Shown: positions 26,336-35,025 of the stretch, in pieces
Layout: the number at the start of each line of letters is the position of its first letter
How positions within the stretch are numbered: the first letter of the stretch is position 1
From: Candidatus Omnitrophota bacterium
GTDB lineage: Bacteria; Omnitrophota; Omnitrophia; Omnitrophales; Aquincolibacteriaceae
Assembly: GCA_030698625.1 (NCBI GenBank)
Contig: JAUYMS010000040.1
Span: forward strand, 85,499-135,039
Length of the DNA: 49,541 bases
Direction: 5' to 3'
The notes under the pieces: generated by a model
What the model was told of the DNA's origin: nothing
Seen by the model: only the letters and a program-made list of their open reading frames with translations
Database searches by the model: none
Position numbers and translations under genes: made by a program

Positions 26336-27284
26336 CTTTTTTCTCCGCGCCTTGCTCCGCTTCGGCAGGTTCCGTCAGCACCGGCCTCGACTCATTAATG
26401 ATTTCCTTGGACATCTTATTCAACGATACGATCGTCGCCGCTTCGGGCTTCCACTTTGCGAACTTTGCCAGATCAGCCGCTTCCAAGACCTCGCTGATTT
26501 TGGCCCGCAGATCGGTCTTGACATCCACTGCCTTGAACTCCCTCATGATTTCAAAAGTAGTCAATTCAACTGCCATAATCGTATAGCGCCGCTCAAGATA
26601 GAGTCTTAAAATCTCTGAGAGCTGAAAATAATACTCTTTCACCTTACCCCGGCGAATCAAATCAGAATCGAATAGCTCACTTAAACGATTCAGCGCTTCT
26701 TCCTCGGCACTGAGGATCGTCTCAGGAGGAACCGTGTCAGGGGTCTTATGGAACTTCCGATAGGCAAAATACCCCCCCGCCAGCAAAGCTACCAGCACGA
26801 TTAAGATAATCAGCCACAAAAAATGCCGCGGTATGGACGTGGTCCCCTTCACCCCCCGGATGTCGGTTTTTTCCTCCCCCTTCGCGACACTTTCAACCGT
26901 TAAGAAGATTCGGTTTGTCTCAATCTGCTCAACATTGCCACCCCCCACTCGGTACTCAACACGAACCGAGTCCAGGATAAAATCCCCCAGTCGGTAAGTC
27001 GTCAACTCAAATCGCCGCCCCGAGACTATAAAGTCGTCGTCCTCGTCATTAAATTCCTTAATCTTGCGAATCTTGAAGACATCCGAGGAGGGTGCGTCAA
27101 TCCGGGAAAGCAGCTTAACGTCCTTTCTCCGGCGAATGGTCACCGTATAAGTCGTAGGTTCCCCGATGGTAATAAAGGCCCGATCCAATTCGGCTGTCAC
27201 CGTGATGGGGGGTTCCTCTTCGGCTAAAGCAGGGCTTCCGAGCAAAGCTAGGACGGCGACCAGGTAAAGGAGAGAGAGTCTCAC
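26325..27284 (-). CDS. BatD-like membrane protein (second copy)
   Basis: 319 residues. An N-terminal signal peptide (LLYLVAVLALLGSPALAEEE) precedes an extracytoplasmic beta-rich region that begins ITVTAELDRAFITIGEPTTY, similar to the first domain of BatD proteins. A membrane span lies near residues 155-175 (FLWLIILIVLVALLAGGYFAY), and a cytoplasmic tail contains LFDSDLIRRGKVKEYYFQLS followed by LRLYLERRY, a pattern seen in Bat-operon proteins. It starts with GTG, overlapping the DUF58 stop as GTGA. The function is probably as a partner of BatA/BatB; the family is poorly characterised. Confidence 0.78.
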   Translation of the reverse strand: MRLSLLYLVAVLALLGSPALAEEEPPITVTAELDRAFITIGEPTTYTVTIRRRKDVKLLSRIDAPSSDVFKIRKIKEFNDEDDDFIVSGRRFELTTYRLGDFILDSVRVEYRVGGGNVEQIETNRIFLTVESVAKGEEKTDIRGVKGTTSIPRHFLWLIILIVLVALLAGGYFAYRKFHKTPDTVPPETILSAEEEALNRLSELFDSDLIRRGKVKEYYFQLSEILRLYLERRYTIMAVELTTFEIMREFKAVDVKTDLRAKISEVLEAADLAKFAKWKPEAATIVSLNKMSKEIINESRPVLTEPAEAEQGAEKKVGI

Positions 27285-28156
27285 ATCTTTCTCGCACGAA
27301 GCTTGAAAAATTTCATCAACGGCTCTACATACGAACCATCGGCGGAAATATCGATCTTATCGATACCCAAACCGCGAAACAACAGTCGCAGCTTTTCCTG
27401 CCGCGCTTCCGCTTCAAGGGCATAATCTTTTCGAAGCTGCCTGTCACTTGTATCGACCAGTCGGACAGCCCCGGTTTCATTGTCGACAATTTCCATTAGG
27501 CCCACATCCGGCAGCTCGGCCTCCCGTGGATCCGTCAGATGAATTGGAATAACGTCATGCCTGCGACTTAGGATTTTCAGCGCTTTCTCGTATCCGGTAT
27601 CCATAAAATCGGAAATCAAAAACACGACCGCTGTCCGCGTCAAGAAGTTGTGCAGATACTCGAGTGCACTTTTCAATTGCGTCTTTTTACCTCGAGGTTT
27701 GTAATACAGAATCTCCCGTACGACACGCAATACGTGCATCTTCCCCTTCTTCACAGGGATATACTTTTCGACCTCGTCAGTTGCAATCAGCAGGCCGGTT
27801 TTATCGTTGTTCTTTACCGCTGAAAACGCCAGAAGTGCAGTGACTTCCGCGGCTACTTCCGACTTAAGCCTTTGTCCGGTGCCGAAGTATTGGGAGCCGG
27901 ACATATCCACTATGAAAATGACCGTCATTTCCCGCTCTTCCACAAACTTCTTCACGAAGGGCTTTTCGCTGCGCGCCGTCACATTCCAGTCAATGGTCCG
28001 GATATCGTCACCGGGGACATACTCCCGCACGTCCGCAAATTCAATTCCCTGCCCCTTAAAAACAGACTCATACTCACCGCCGAAGAGGTCATTGACCAAT
28101 CGCGTCGTTCGTATTTCTATATGGCGTACTTTTTTTAGGATGTCCTTCGGGATCAC
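27281..28156 (-). CDS. DUF58-domain protein (VWA-like, MoxR partner)
   Basis: 291 residues with the DUF58 signature YVPGDDIRTIDWNVTARSEKP at about 47-67 and FVKKFVEEREM, followed by a VWA-like fold with IFIVDMSGSQYFG (incomplete MIDAS) and VFLISDFMD. There are no membrane spans, so it is cytoplasmic. DUF58 genes are nearly always next to moxR, as here, and the protein is thought to be a client or adaptor of the MoxR chaperone ATPase. The ATG overlaps the moxR stop (28153-28156) and the stop overlaps the GTG of the BatD-like gene, which indicates coupled translation. Confidence 0.9.
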   Translation of the reverse strand: MIPKDILKKVRHIEIRTTRLVNDLFGGEYESVFKGQGIEFADVREYVPGDDIRTIDWNVTARSEKPFVKKFVEEREMTVIFIVDMSGSQYFGTGQRLKSEVAAEVTALLAFSAVKNNDKTGLLIATDEVEKYIPVKKGKMHVLRVVREILYYKPRGKKTQLKSALEYLHNFLTRTAVVFLISDFMDTGYEKALKILSRRHDVIPIHLTDPREAELPDVGLMEIVDNETGAVRLVDTSDRQLRKDYALEAEARQEKLRLLFRGLGIDKIDISADGSYVEPLMKFFKLRARKM

Positions 28157-29145
28157 GGAACTTCGACCTGATCGAAGATCTTCTTCACGATGTCGTCAGA
28201 CGTCATTTCTTCGGCTTCAGCCTCATAGGTCACCAACACTCGGTGCCGAAGCACATCCATGCCAATCTGTTTTACGTCATCGGGGGTCACATAACCGCGG
28301 CCGCAGATAAAAGCGTGCGCCTTTGCGGCCATTGTTAACATGATGCTGGCGCGCGGAGACGCGCCGTAGGAAATGAGAGGACGGATCTCTTCGAGGCGAT
28401 ACTGTTCAGGGTTGCGCGTTGCAAAGACAAGGTCCAGGATATAATCCTTAACCTTTTCATCAATATAAATCTGATGCATCAACTCGCGCAGCTTGAGAAG
28501 CTTCACGGGGTCGAGGACAGGCCGCACATCGATCTCCTTACCAGTCGTCATTCGCTCCAGTATCTCACGCTCCTCTTTCTTGCTCGGGTAGCGCACAATC
28601 AGTTTAAGCATGAATCGGTCAACCTGCGCTTCGGGCAACGGATAGGTTCCTTCCTGTTCGATCGGGTTCTGTGTCGCCAAGACCAGGAAAGGCTTCGGGA
28701 GAGGATACGTCTTATCGCCGATCGTGACCTGCCGCTCCTGCATGGCTTCGAGAAGCGCGCTCTGCACCTTGGAAGGAGCACGGTTGATCTCGTCAGCAAG
28801 GATGATGTTAGTAAATACCGGGCCTTGCTTAACCGTAAACGTGCCGTCTTTCGGATTATAGACCAGCGTTCCAATCACATCAGCCGGCAGCAGATCCGGC
28901 GTAAACTGAATTCTCTTAAAATCTGTATCCACCGCCTTCGAGAGCGTTCTCACAGACAGGGTCTTGGCCAGACCGGGCACTCCCTCGATCAGGATATGCC
29001 CGTCGGCCATCAGTGCGATGAGGAGGCGATCAAGCAAGTATTGTTGTCCTACGATCACCTTCCCCATCTCCCTTAAAAGAACCTGCAATATAGCGCTTTC
29101 GTCTTTTACGCGCGCACTCACTTCCTTAATCGAAGTCTCCATCAT
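28153..29145 (-). CDS. moxR: MoxR-family AAA+ ATPase
   Basis: 330 residues. Walker A is GVPGLAKT near residue 56, Walker B is IILADEINRAP, and sensor 1 is in LATQNPIEQEGTYPLPEAQ, the strongly conserved MoxR block. The C-terminal lid includes GASPRASIML (sensor 2 region) and DDVKQIGMDVLRHRV. MoxR proteins are chaperone-like ATPases that help assemble or activate metal-using or VWA-containing complexes; here the likely clients are the DUF58 and Bat proteins encoded directly downstream. The ATG overlaps the stop of the preceding BatD-like gene as ATGA. Confidence 0.95.
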   Translation of the reverse strand: MMETSIKEVSARVKDESAILQVLLREMGKVIVGQQYLLDRLLIALMADGHILIEGVPGLAKTLSVRTLSKAVDTDFKRIQFTPDLLPADVIGTLVYNPKDGTFTVKQGPVFTNIILADEINRAPSKVQSALLEAMQERQVTIGDKTYPLPKPFLVLATQNPIEQEGTYPLPEAQVDRFMLKLIVRYPSKKEEREILERMTTGKEIDVRPVLDPVKLLKLRELMHQIYIDEKVKDYILDLVFATRNPEQYRLEEIRPLISYGASPRASIMLTMAAKAHAFICGRGYVTPDDVKQIGMDVLRHRVLVTYEAEAEEMTSDDIVKKIFDQVEVP

Positions 29146-29975
29146 TCATTCTCCTCTTTTTGCATCTGCGCTCCGACAACTCGCTTGCCATCCACGTAAT
29201 GCATTAGTTCATTTTTTAGGCTCAGGAAATCCTCACGAGTTAGGGACATCCCCGAATACTTGACTTGATGAAATCGATTAGTTATAGCTATTAGGTGTTT
29301 CTCACCCTTTTCTTCGACGTGAAAATCTCTGAGATATTCATGAAATTGTTGGTCGAGCTGTTCCATCAAATCACGGGGCACAACCACTCCGCTATAGCCA
29401 TCCATCTCTCTGATTAGCTGCATGCAGCGCTCCTCGGCGGTTGGAGGCGCCACAACCACCTCCGGGACGGCATGCGGATGCATACGGCGGTAAACCAGCA
29501 AGCCGGCCATCATGGCAACAAAAGCCGCGCCGAACCACATCCATATATTCTCATACCACACAAGTTTTCGGATCGTTAATCGCTGTTCACGAACGAAAAG
29601 CTCTCCGGCCTCCCCTGTCTCAGCGTCCAGGTATCTAATTTCAAATGGCGCAATCATTGACACTCCGGAGAGTGGCGCCTTCAGCTCCCAACGCAGAGTA
29701 TCACGAACCCAATCTTCATTGGAGCGCTTGAAGATCTCTTGCGACTTGCCGCGGTTCGAAACGCTCAAATTTGTGAGCTTTAGATCCGGAAATTCCACCT
29801 GATAATTTCCACTGCCTCGCCGCCACTCGAGTTCGACTCGGAGTGAGACTGACTCGCCCGGTAAGAGTTCATTTGCGGACAGCTGGACATCCAGTCGGGG
29901 CTCGGCGTCTGCCGAACCCTGCTGGACAAATAGGAGGGATGTAGTGAGTGCTAGAATAAGTAAGCCGTATCGCAT
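29142..29975 (-). CDS. BatD-like signal-peptide membrane protein, first gene of the Bat operon
   Basis: 277 residues. A signal peptide (RYGLLILALTTSLLFVQQGS) is followed by a periplasmic beta-rich domain (LDVQLSANELLPGESVSL, like the opening of BatD repeats), one membrane span near 160-178 (WFGAAFVAMMAGLLVY), and a cytoplasmic tail of about 100 residues with TAEERCMQLIREMDGY. It is similar in layout but not obviously in sequence to the other BatD-like protein of the operon. The ATG at 29975 is chosen: an in-frame TTG at 29993 would lie inside the -10 element of the promoter just upstream. With this start the message would have almost no leader. Confidence 0.75.
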   Translation of the reverse strand: MRYGLLILALTTSLLFVQQGSADAEPRLDVQLSANELLPGESVSLRVELEWRRGSGNYQVEFPDLKLTNLSVSNRGKSQEIFKRSNEDWVRDTLRWELKAPLSGVSMIAPFEIRYLDAETGEAGELFVREQRLTIRKLVWYENIWMWFGAAFVAMMAGLLVYRRMHPHAVPEVVVAPPTAEERCMQLIREMDGYSGVVVPRDLMEQLDQQFHEYLRDFHVEEKGEKHLIAITNRFHQVKYSGMSLTREDFLSLKNELMHYVDGKRVVGAQMQKEENE

Positions 29976-29984
29976 GAAGTGCTT

Positions 29985-30013
29985 ATTATACAACGACTTA
30001 CAGATCAGATCAA
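29985..30013 (-). promoter_or_regulatory. Predicted sigma-70 promoter of the Bat operon
   Basis: On the - strand TTGATC (30008-30013) is followed after exactly 17 bases by a perfect TATAAT (29985-29990). Transcription would start about 29976-29980, 1 to 5 bases before the ATG at 29975, so the transcript would be leaderless or nearly so. The site lies in the short gap after dnaK, which implies that the Bat operon has its own promoter. Confidence 0.65.
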
Positions 30014-30020
30014 CCGTGGA

Positions 30021-31982
30021 TTAGGCTTTCTTCTCTGTCTTTTCCTTCTTCTCTTTCTTCTCCGTTTTTTCCTTATTCTCTTCATTCACGACTTCAAAAT
30101 CGGCGTCCACGACGTCGGAGCCTGAGTCAGGCTTGCCTTCCTGCGCTCCCTGCGGCGCTGCTCCCTGGGACTTCTTGGCCGCCTCTTCATACATCTTCTG
30201 AGCCAAAGTATGCGACGAGGCTGTTAGCTTCTCGGTCGCTTCTTTGATCTTTTCAACCAGATCCGTACCAAGGGCCTCCTTCGCTTCCTTCAGCGCCTCT
30301 TCCACGCGTTTCTTCTCATCCTCCGAAATTTTATCCCCGTGTTCCGAGAGCGTTTTTTCGGTGCTGTACACCAGGGTATCAAGTTGGTTCTTGGCCGTCA
30401 CGAATTCATGTTTCTTCTTGTCATCCGCAGCATGAGATTCCGCTTCTTTAACCAACTTTTCTACTTCGTCCTTGGAAAGACCGGAAGATGATTCAATGCG
30501 AATTTTCTGTTCCTTACCTGTCCCAAGATCCTTGGCAGAAACATGTACTATCCCGTTCGCGTCAATATCAAAAGTCACTTCAACTTGAGGAACTCCCCGC
30601 GGAGCGGAAGGAATACCCTCCAGATTGAAAAGTCCGAGCACGCGGTTATCGCCTGACATTTCCCGTTCACCTTGCAAAACTTTCACTGTAACCGCTGTCT
30701 GATTATCTGCCGCCGTCGAAAATATTTCCGACTTCTTGCTCGGAATCGTTGTATTTCTTTCGATGAGCTTCGTCATCACGCCTCCGAGCGTTTCGATGCC
30801 CAAAGACAAGGGCGTGACATCCAGCAGGAGGACATCCTTCACGTCACCTTTTAATACTCCCCCCTGAATCGCCGCGCCAACCGCAACGACTTCGTCGGGA
30901 TTGACGCCCTGATGCGGATCTTTGCCAAACAGTTTGCGCACACGTTCGATGACAGCCGGCATCCGCGTCTGTCCGCCGACCATAATGACCTCATCGATGT
31001 CTGACGGCTTAATTCCCGCGTCTCGTAGCGCATTTTCACACGGTTTCACCGTGCGCTCGACCAGTTCGTCCACGAGCTGTTCGAGTTTCGCCCTCGAGAG
31101 ATTAATCAATAGATGCTTCGGACCCGAGGCGTCCGCAGTTACGAACGGTAAGTTAATTTCCGTACTCTGCGAAGTTGAAAGTTCGCATTTAGCCTTTTCC
31201 GCCGCCTCTTTTAGACGCTGCAATGCCATGCGGTCTTTGGACAGGTCAATGCCGTCTGTCTTTTTAAACTCGGAGGCAAGCCACTGGATAACCTTTTGGT
31301 CGAAGTCGTCGCCGCCAAGATGGGTATCACCATTGGTCGCTTTTACTTCGAAAACGCCCTCGCCAATTTCCAGGATAGAAACGTCAAATGTTCCACCGCC
31401 AAGGTCATAGACTGCGATCGTCTCGTCTTTCTTCTTATCGAGACCATAGGCAAGTGATGCCGCCGTTGGCTCGTTGATGATACGAAGGACCTCAAGGCCC
31501 GCGATCTGACCGGCGTCTTTTGTCGCCTGCCGTTGGGAGTCGTTAAAATATGCTGGCACTGTAATGACCGCTTGAGTGACCTTTTCACCGAGATAGGCTT
31601 CGGCATCGTTCTTAAGCTTTTGTAGGACCATCGCTGAAATTTCAGGCGGATTAAAATCACGGTTCTGCTGTTCAACATGAATCGCAGCCTCACCTGACTT
31701 ACCCTTATTGATCTTGAAGGGAACGAGCTCGCGCTCGTGCATAGCTTCATCGAAACGCCGACCTATGAATCGCTTCGCGCTAAAAATGGTGTTCTCCGGG
31801 TTCGTGATGGCCTGCCGCTTTGCCGCCTGCCCTACAAGACGATCCCCGTTTTTGGCAAAAGCAACCACGGAGGGCGTAGTCCTATTTCCTTCGGCATTGG
31901 CAATAACTTTTGCCTCGCCGCCTTCCATAACTGCCATACAAGAGTTTGTTGTCCCCAGATCAATTCCGATTACTTTTCCCAT
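30021..31982 (-). CDS. dnaK: Chaperone DnaK (Hsp70)
   Basis: 653 residues. The nucleotide-binding domain opens [20 protein letters not shown] and contains [27 protein letters not shown] and [10 protein letters not shown]. The substrate-binding domain starts around [17 protein letters not shown], followed by the helical lid. It is the main ATP-dependent folding chaperone, working with DnaJ and GrpE, which are not encoded in the window. The C-terminal tail after [10 protein letters not shown] is unusual: a Lys/Glu repeat ([16 protein letters not shown]) instead of the usual short acidic end. GGAG lies nine bases upstream of the ATG. No CIRCE element is seen upstream. Confidence 0.97.
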   Translation of the reverse strand: MGKVIGIDLGTTNSCMAVMEGGEAKVIANAEGNRTTPSVVAFAKNGDRLVGQAAKRQAITNPENTIFSAKRFIGRRFDEAMHERELVPFKINKGKSGEAAIHVEQQNRDFNPPEISAMVLQKLKNDAEAYLGEKVTQAVITVPAYFNDSQRQATKDAGQIAGLEVLRIINEPTAASLAYGLDKKKDETIAVYDLGGGTFDVSILEIGEGVFEVKATNGDTHLGGDDFDQKVIQWLASEFKKTDGIDLSKDRMALQRLKEAAEKAKCELSTSQSTEINLPFVTADASGPKHLLINLSRAKLEQLVDELVERTVKPCENALRDAGIKPSDIDEVIMVGGQTRMPAVIERVRKLFGKDPHQGVNPDEVVAVGAAIQGGVLKGDVKDVLLLDVTPLSLGIETLGGVMTKLIERNTTIPSKKSEIFSTAADNQTAVTVKVLQGEREMSGDNRVLGLFNLEGIPSAPRGVPQVEVTFDIDANGIVHVSAKDLGTGKEQKIRIESSSGLSKDEVEKLVKEAESHAADDKKKHEFVTAKNQLDTLVYSTEKTLSEHGDKISEDEKKRVEEALKEAKEALGTDLVEKIKEATEKLTASSHTLAQKMYEEAAKKSQGAAPQGAQEGKPDSGSDVVDADFEVVNEENKEKTEKKEKKEKTEKKA

Positions 31983-32053
31983 GATAAGTATCTCCTTTTT
32001 TAGGTGCGCATTAAGACGTCAGCATGATTAAATACAATTCACATGCCATCCCT

Positions 32054-32082
32054 ATTAAATATGGGCAACTATTGTAAGTTAA
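32054..32082 (-). promoter_or_regulatory. Possible dnaK promoter
   Basis: TTAACT (32077-32082) and TTTAAT (32054-32059), separated by 17 bases on the - strand, are the best sigma-70-like pair upstream of dnaK, giving a leader of about 65 bases. The match is moderate and AT-rich sequence around it offers other choices. No inverted repeat of the HrcA (CIRCE) type is present, and no sigma-32 consensus was recognised. Confidence 0.35.
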
Positions 32083-32157
32083 GGTATTGTATTAGCTTAT
32101 GGAATCATCAGGATATGCATAAGAGGGCTAATTTATAGCATTGTGCCATCCTGACAC

Positions 32158-32172
32158 GGCACACTGTGTGCC
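32158..32172. repeat. Perfect 15-base palindrome
   Basis: GGCACACTGTGTGCC: two seven-base arms around a single T, flanked by CCTG on the left and CAGG on the right, which could extend the stem with a bulge. It lies in the 31983-32495 gap upstream of dnaK, beyond the predicted promoter. There is no T-run on either strand, so it is not a standard terminator. It could be a protein-binding site or part of the larger inverted-repeat block next to it. Confidence 0.6.
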
Positions 32173-32193
32173 AGGAGACACACCCCAGCTTGC

Positions 32194-32336
32194 GCGAGGC
32201 GAAAACAAGTCTGTCCGAAACGCTTCGGGTTTCTCGGCCCATCTTGCCCATCAAAGTCTTCCGAAAACGGAGACTTTGATACTCGCTGATACGGCCGAAG
32301 AAATCCTCCGCATGTTTCTGACAGCCTTGTTTTCAC
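32194..32336. repeat. Long imperfect inverted repeat (about 70-base arms)
   Basis: The left arm (about 32194-32263) and right arm (about 32268-32336) are imperfect reverse complements around the loop AAAA (32264-32267). The inner stem ATCAAAGTCTTCCG / CGGAGACTTTGAT matches with one bulged T. The outer stem contains GAAAACAAG pairing with CTTGTTTTC, CTGTC with GACAG and CGGCC with GGCCG. No convincing gene is present here: the open frames crossing it are short and contain the repeat on both sides. It could be an intergenic mobile-type repeat or a structured RNA. Confidence 0.75.
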
Positions 32337-32358
32337 CTCTCCGGTTGTTGGGGGCTTG

Positions 32359-32475
32359 GGTATAACGAAGAACGGGCAGGGAATTCTCTGGAAAAACAAT
32401 TAGCGCTTCTTGCGGAGACGAGGTGATAAATTTTTGGGGGAGTGTTTCCTGACCGTTCCGCAAGACCGTTATACC
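32359..32475. repeat. Second inverted repeat with 9-base terminal arms
   Basis: The ends are GGTATAACG (32359-32367) and CGTTATACC (32467-32475), perfect reverse complements. Pairing continues inward imperfectly: AACGG (32371-32375) with CCGTT (32453-32457), then CAGG with CCTG, and an A-run with a T-run. The span is 117 bases, adjoining the longer hairpin to its left and ending 20 bases before the stop of the response-regulator gene. It might serve as a bulky transcription end for the trp/two-component operon or be a miniature repeat element; sequence alone does not decide. Confidence 0.65.
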
Positions 32476-32495
32476 TTTAGGAAACCGGAGAAAGA

Positions 32496-33863
32496 CTACT
32501 TAAGGTCGTACTCGTCGATTTTGCGGTAAAGGGTGCGGCGGGATATGCCAAGTTTCTTGGCTGCCTGCGACTTATTACCACGGGCATCGTCCAATTTCGT
32601 ACGGATCAACTCGCGCTCCATGTCCTGGATGCTCGCGTTCCCGCCAATCGCCGCACCTGCGCCTACAGCTGCGCTCACGCCCAAAGACCGGATGTCGGCG
32701 GGCACATGACTCCACTCAATCCGATTCTCTCGCGCAAGCACCACAATGCGCTCCATAATATTGCGCAGTTCACGCACATTGCCCGGCCACGAATAATCCC
32801 GCAGCGCCTGCATCGCCTCCGAACTGACTCCTTCAATTTTCTTTCCGTTGGCCGAGGCAAAATGCTTCACAAAGTAATGTGCAAGGGCGGCAATATCCTC
32901 GCGCCTATCACGCAACGGCGGGATGTGAACGTAAATGACATTAATACGATAGTACAGGTCTTCGCGAAAGCGCCCCGCCCGCGTCTCCTGAGCCAAGCTC
33001 TTGTTTGTTGCGCAGACCAAGCGAACATTCACTTTGATCGTCTTAGTGCCTCCAACGCGCTCCAATTCGCCTTCCTGAAGCACCCGCAACAACTTGACTT
33101 GCATCTCAGGTGAAATTTCCCCGACCTCGTCGAGAAAAAGGGTTCCCCTGTCGGCCCTTTCGAAACGGCCGATGCGTCTCTCTGTAGCTCCCGTAAAAGC
33201 TCCCTTTTCGTGACCGAATAGCTCACTTGCCAAGAGTGTTTCCGTCAGAGATGCACAGTGGACTGCCACAAACGGCTGCAAAGCCCGAGGGCTCCGAGCA
33301 TGAATACGATGAGCTATGAGCTCTTTGCCGGTACCGCTTTCGCCTTCGATTAAGACCGCGGCTTGCGACAAGGCCACCTGATCAACCGTTTTCAGAACCT
33401 CGGTCATGACTGAGGATTCAGCCAGGATCTCACCCTTTTCAAACTTTTGGCTGAACAAGGCCTGCTTTAACTCACGGTTCTCTTCCTCCAGACTCCGGCT
33501 AGTGAGCGCTTTCTTGATAAGGAATTCAACCTCTTCGAGATTGATCGGCTTTGTCAGATAGTAAAAGGCGCCCTTCTTCATCGCCTTGACGGCATCCTCC
33601 ACAGAACCGTATGCAGTCAGAAGCAGGACTCCCATATCAGGATTATCGGCCCTTATCTTTTCGAGGAGCCCGACACCGTCCAATCCGGGCATGCGGATAT
33701 CGGCAATCACCAAATCCGGTTTCTCTTTCTTATAGATCTCCCAACCGGCGACCCCGTCCTCGGCCGTAAGCACCTCATAATCCAACCCCTCGAGAAAGCG
33801 CTGCAAGCCCTCCCGTGTGTTTTTCTCATCTTCAACAATGAGTAGCGTGGCAGAAAGTGACAT
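32496..33863 (-). CDS. Sigma-54-dependent response regulator (NtrC family)
   Basis: 455 residues in three parts. The receiver domain (1-120) has the phospho-acceptor Asp55 in VIADIRMPG. The AAA+ sigma-54 activator domain (about 140-375) has Walker A GESGTGKE and the sigma-54 contact loop GAFTGA. The C-terminal Fis-type helix-turn-helix is NKSQAAKKLGISRRTLYRK. It activates sigma-54 promoters when phosphorylated, presumably by the kinase whose gene ends 1 base upstream. No sigma-54 promoter was recognised in the window, so targets are unknown. It is the last gene before the inverted-repeat gap. Confidence 0.95.
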   Translation of the reverse strand: MSLSATLLIVEDEKNTREGLQRFLEGLDYEVLTAEDGVAGWEIYKKEKPDLVIADIRMPGLDGVGLLEKIRADNPDMGVLLLTAYGSVEDAVKAMKKGAFYYLTKPINLEEVEFLIKKALTSRSLEEENRELKQALFSQKFEKGEILAESSVMTEVLKTVDQVALSQAAVLIEGESGTGKELIAHRIHARSPRALQPFVAVHCASLTETLLASELFGHEKGAFTGATERRIGRFERADRGTLFLDEVGEISPEMQVKLLRVLQEGELERVGGTKTIKVNVRLVCATNKSLAQETRAGRFREDLYYRINVIYVHIPPLRDRREDIAALAHYFVKHFASANGKKIEGVSSEAMQALRDYSWPGNVRELRNIMERIVVLARENRIEWSHVPADIRSLGVSAAVGAGAAIGGNASIQDMERELIRTKLDDARGNKSQAAKKLGISRRTLYRKIDEYDLK

Positions 33864-33864
33864 G

Positions 33865-35025
33865 CTAGGCCTTCTTCGCTATCTGAAGTTTTGGTTGTCG
33901 CATCGGAATTACCAAAGTAAACGTTGTTCCTTTGCCCACGCCCGTCGCGACATCAATTCTTCCGCCGTGTTCGCGAACGGCCTGGTACACGCTCATAAGC
34001 CCGAGCCCGGACCCATCTTCTTTAGTCGTAAAATACGGCTCGAATATATGAAGAAGATCTTCCTCCCGAATGCCGCAACCTGTATCGGCAAACCTCACTA
34101 CGGCCGCCTTCCCCTCGTTTTCCACACTTATCTTGAGAGTTCCATGCGCCTTCATCGCTTCCATCGCATTTTTGATCAAGTTGATGAAGACCTCAGAAAG
34201 GCGTTCCCGATCCATGTAGAACTCCGGCATCTTGGGATCCTTGCGCACCCTCACACTGATCTTTTTCCTTCCGAGCTCAGGCTTCATCACCTCCACAGAC
34301 TCCGCAACAAGGCCTCCGAGATTCTCTGAGCGAAACCGAAGTGGGGGTTTGCGTGTAGCTCGAAGAAAATTTCGGATAATTCGATCGAGCCGCGATGTCT
34401 CCGAACTGAGAACATCCAGTGTCTTCATGAGGCGTGCGCGCTTCGTCTGAGGAAGATCACCGACCTCCCGTTTGAGAAGTTCAATGTGTATGCCGATCGA
34501 ATTAAGGGGGTTGCCGATTTCATGGGCTATGCCGGCGGTCAGGCGAATGAGCGTTTCAATTCGCGCCAGTTGCTCGTCATCGAAGCGGCAGTTTCTAATA
34601 TCCGTGAGGTTAACTAGAATAACGGAACATCTGCCCGGAGACCCCTCCAGTTCTGATAAATAGACGCGGAAATAGTTCTCTTGCGGAATAAGAACCTGCA
34701 CGTCCTCAACAACGACATCCTTCGGAATTCGACGATTCCTCTCGATGAATTCACTCAGTGCTTTGTCGCGGATGGCCTGGGCGTTCCTCGTTTTCCCTTT
34801 GCCCTCAGCCTCTCTTAGCCCCAAAGCAAGAGACGCCCGTCGATTCACGTATTCAATGCCGCCTCCGTCTCCAAGGATCATGACTCCCTCTTCAATACGG
34901 TCTAATACTTCACGCAGGCTTTCATTCTCCCCAGCGAGACTCAAAAGATAAGTCTCCAGCGAAACCCGGTCAACGCGGTCAAGTCGCTTAAGGAGTTTCT
35001 GTATGAATGGAACCTTTTCCGACAT
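33865..35025 (-). CDS. Cytosolic NtrB-like sensor histidine kinase
   Basis: 386 residues without membrane spans. The N-terminal region (about 35-145) is PAS-like (LDRIEEGVMILGDGGGIEYVN). The H-box AGIAHEIGNPLNSI places the phospho-accepting His at about 168, and the ATPase domain has the N-box NLIKNAMEAM, DTGCGI and DGSGLGL. Being cytosolic with a PAS domain it would sense an internal signal and phosphorylate the adjacent NtrC-type regulator. It overlaps trpF by 38 bases, so it is translated from the end of the trp operon, an unusual context for such a kinase. Confidence 0.94.
   Translation of the reverse strand: MSEKVPFIQKLLKRLDRVDRVSLETYLLSLAGENESLREVLDRIEEGVMILGDGGGIEYVNRRASLALGLREAEGKGKTRNAQAIRDKALSEFIERNRRIPKDVVVEDVQVLIPQENYFRVYLSELEGSPGRCSVILVNLTDIRNCRFDDEQLARIETLIRLTAGIAHEIGNPLNSIGIHIELLKREVGDLPQTKRARLMKTLDVLSSETSRLDRIIRNFLRATRKPPLRFRSENLGGLVAESVEVMKPELGRKKISVRVRKDPKMPEFYMDRERLSEVFINLIKNAMEAMKAHGTLKISVENEGKAAVVRFADTGCGIREEDLLHIFEPYFTTKEDGSGLGLMSVYQAVREHGGRIDVATGVGKGTTFTLVIPMRQPKLQIAKKA

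Noticed and set aside
28474-29076. 200-residue open frame antisense to moxR
   Set aside because: The opposite strand encodes a complete, well-conserved MoxR ATPase; the antisense product has no recognisable domain.
30922-31410. 162-residue frame antisense to dnaK
   Set aside because: Antisense open frames over dnaK are a common codon-bias artefact; no family match.
31983-32130. CIRCE element or sigma-32 promoter before dnaK
   Set aside because: No TTAGCACTC-N9-GAGTGCTAA-type repeat and no sigma-32 consensus could be seen.
32133-32463. Two short - strand frames (88 and 70 residues) in the gap upstream of dnaK
   Set aside because: Both are built from the inverted-repeat sequence and share stretches only because the arms are repeated; no ribosome site or family match.
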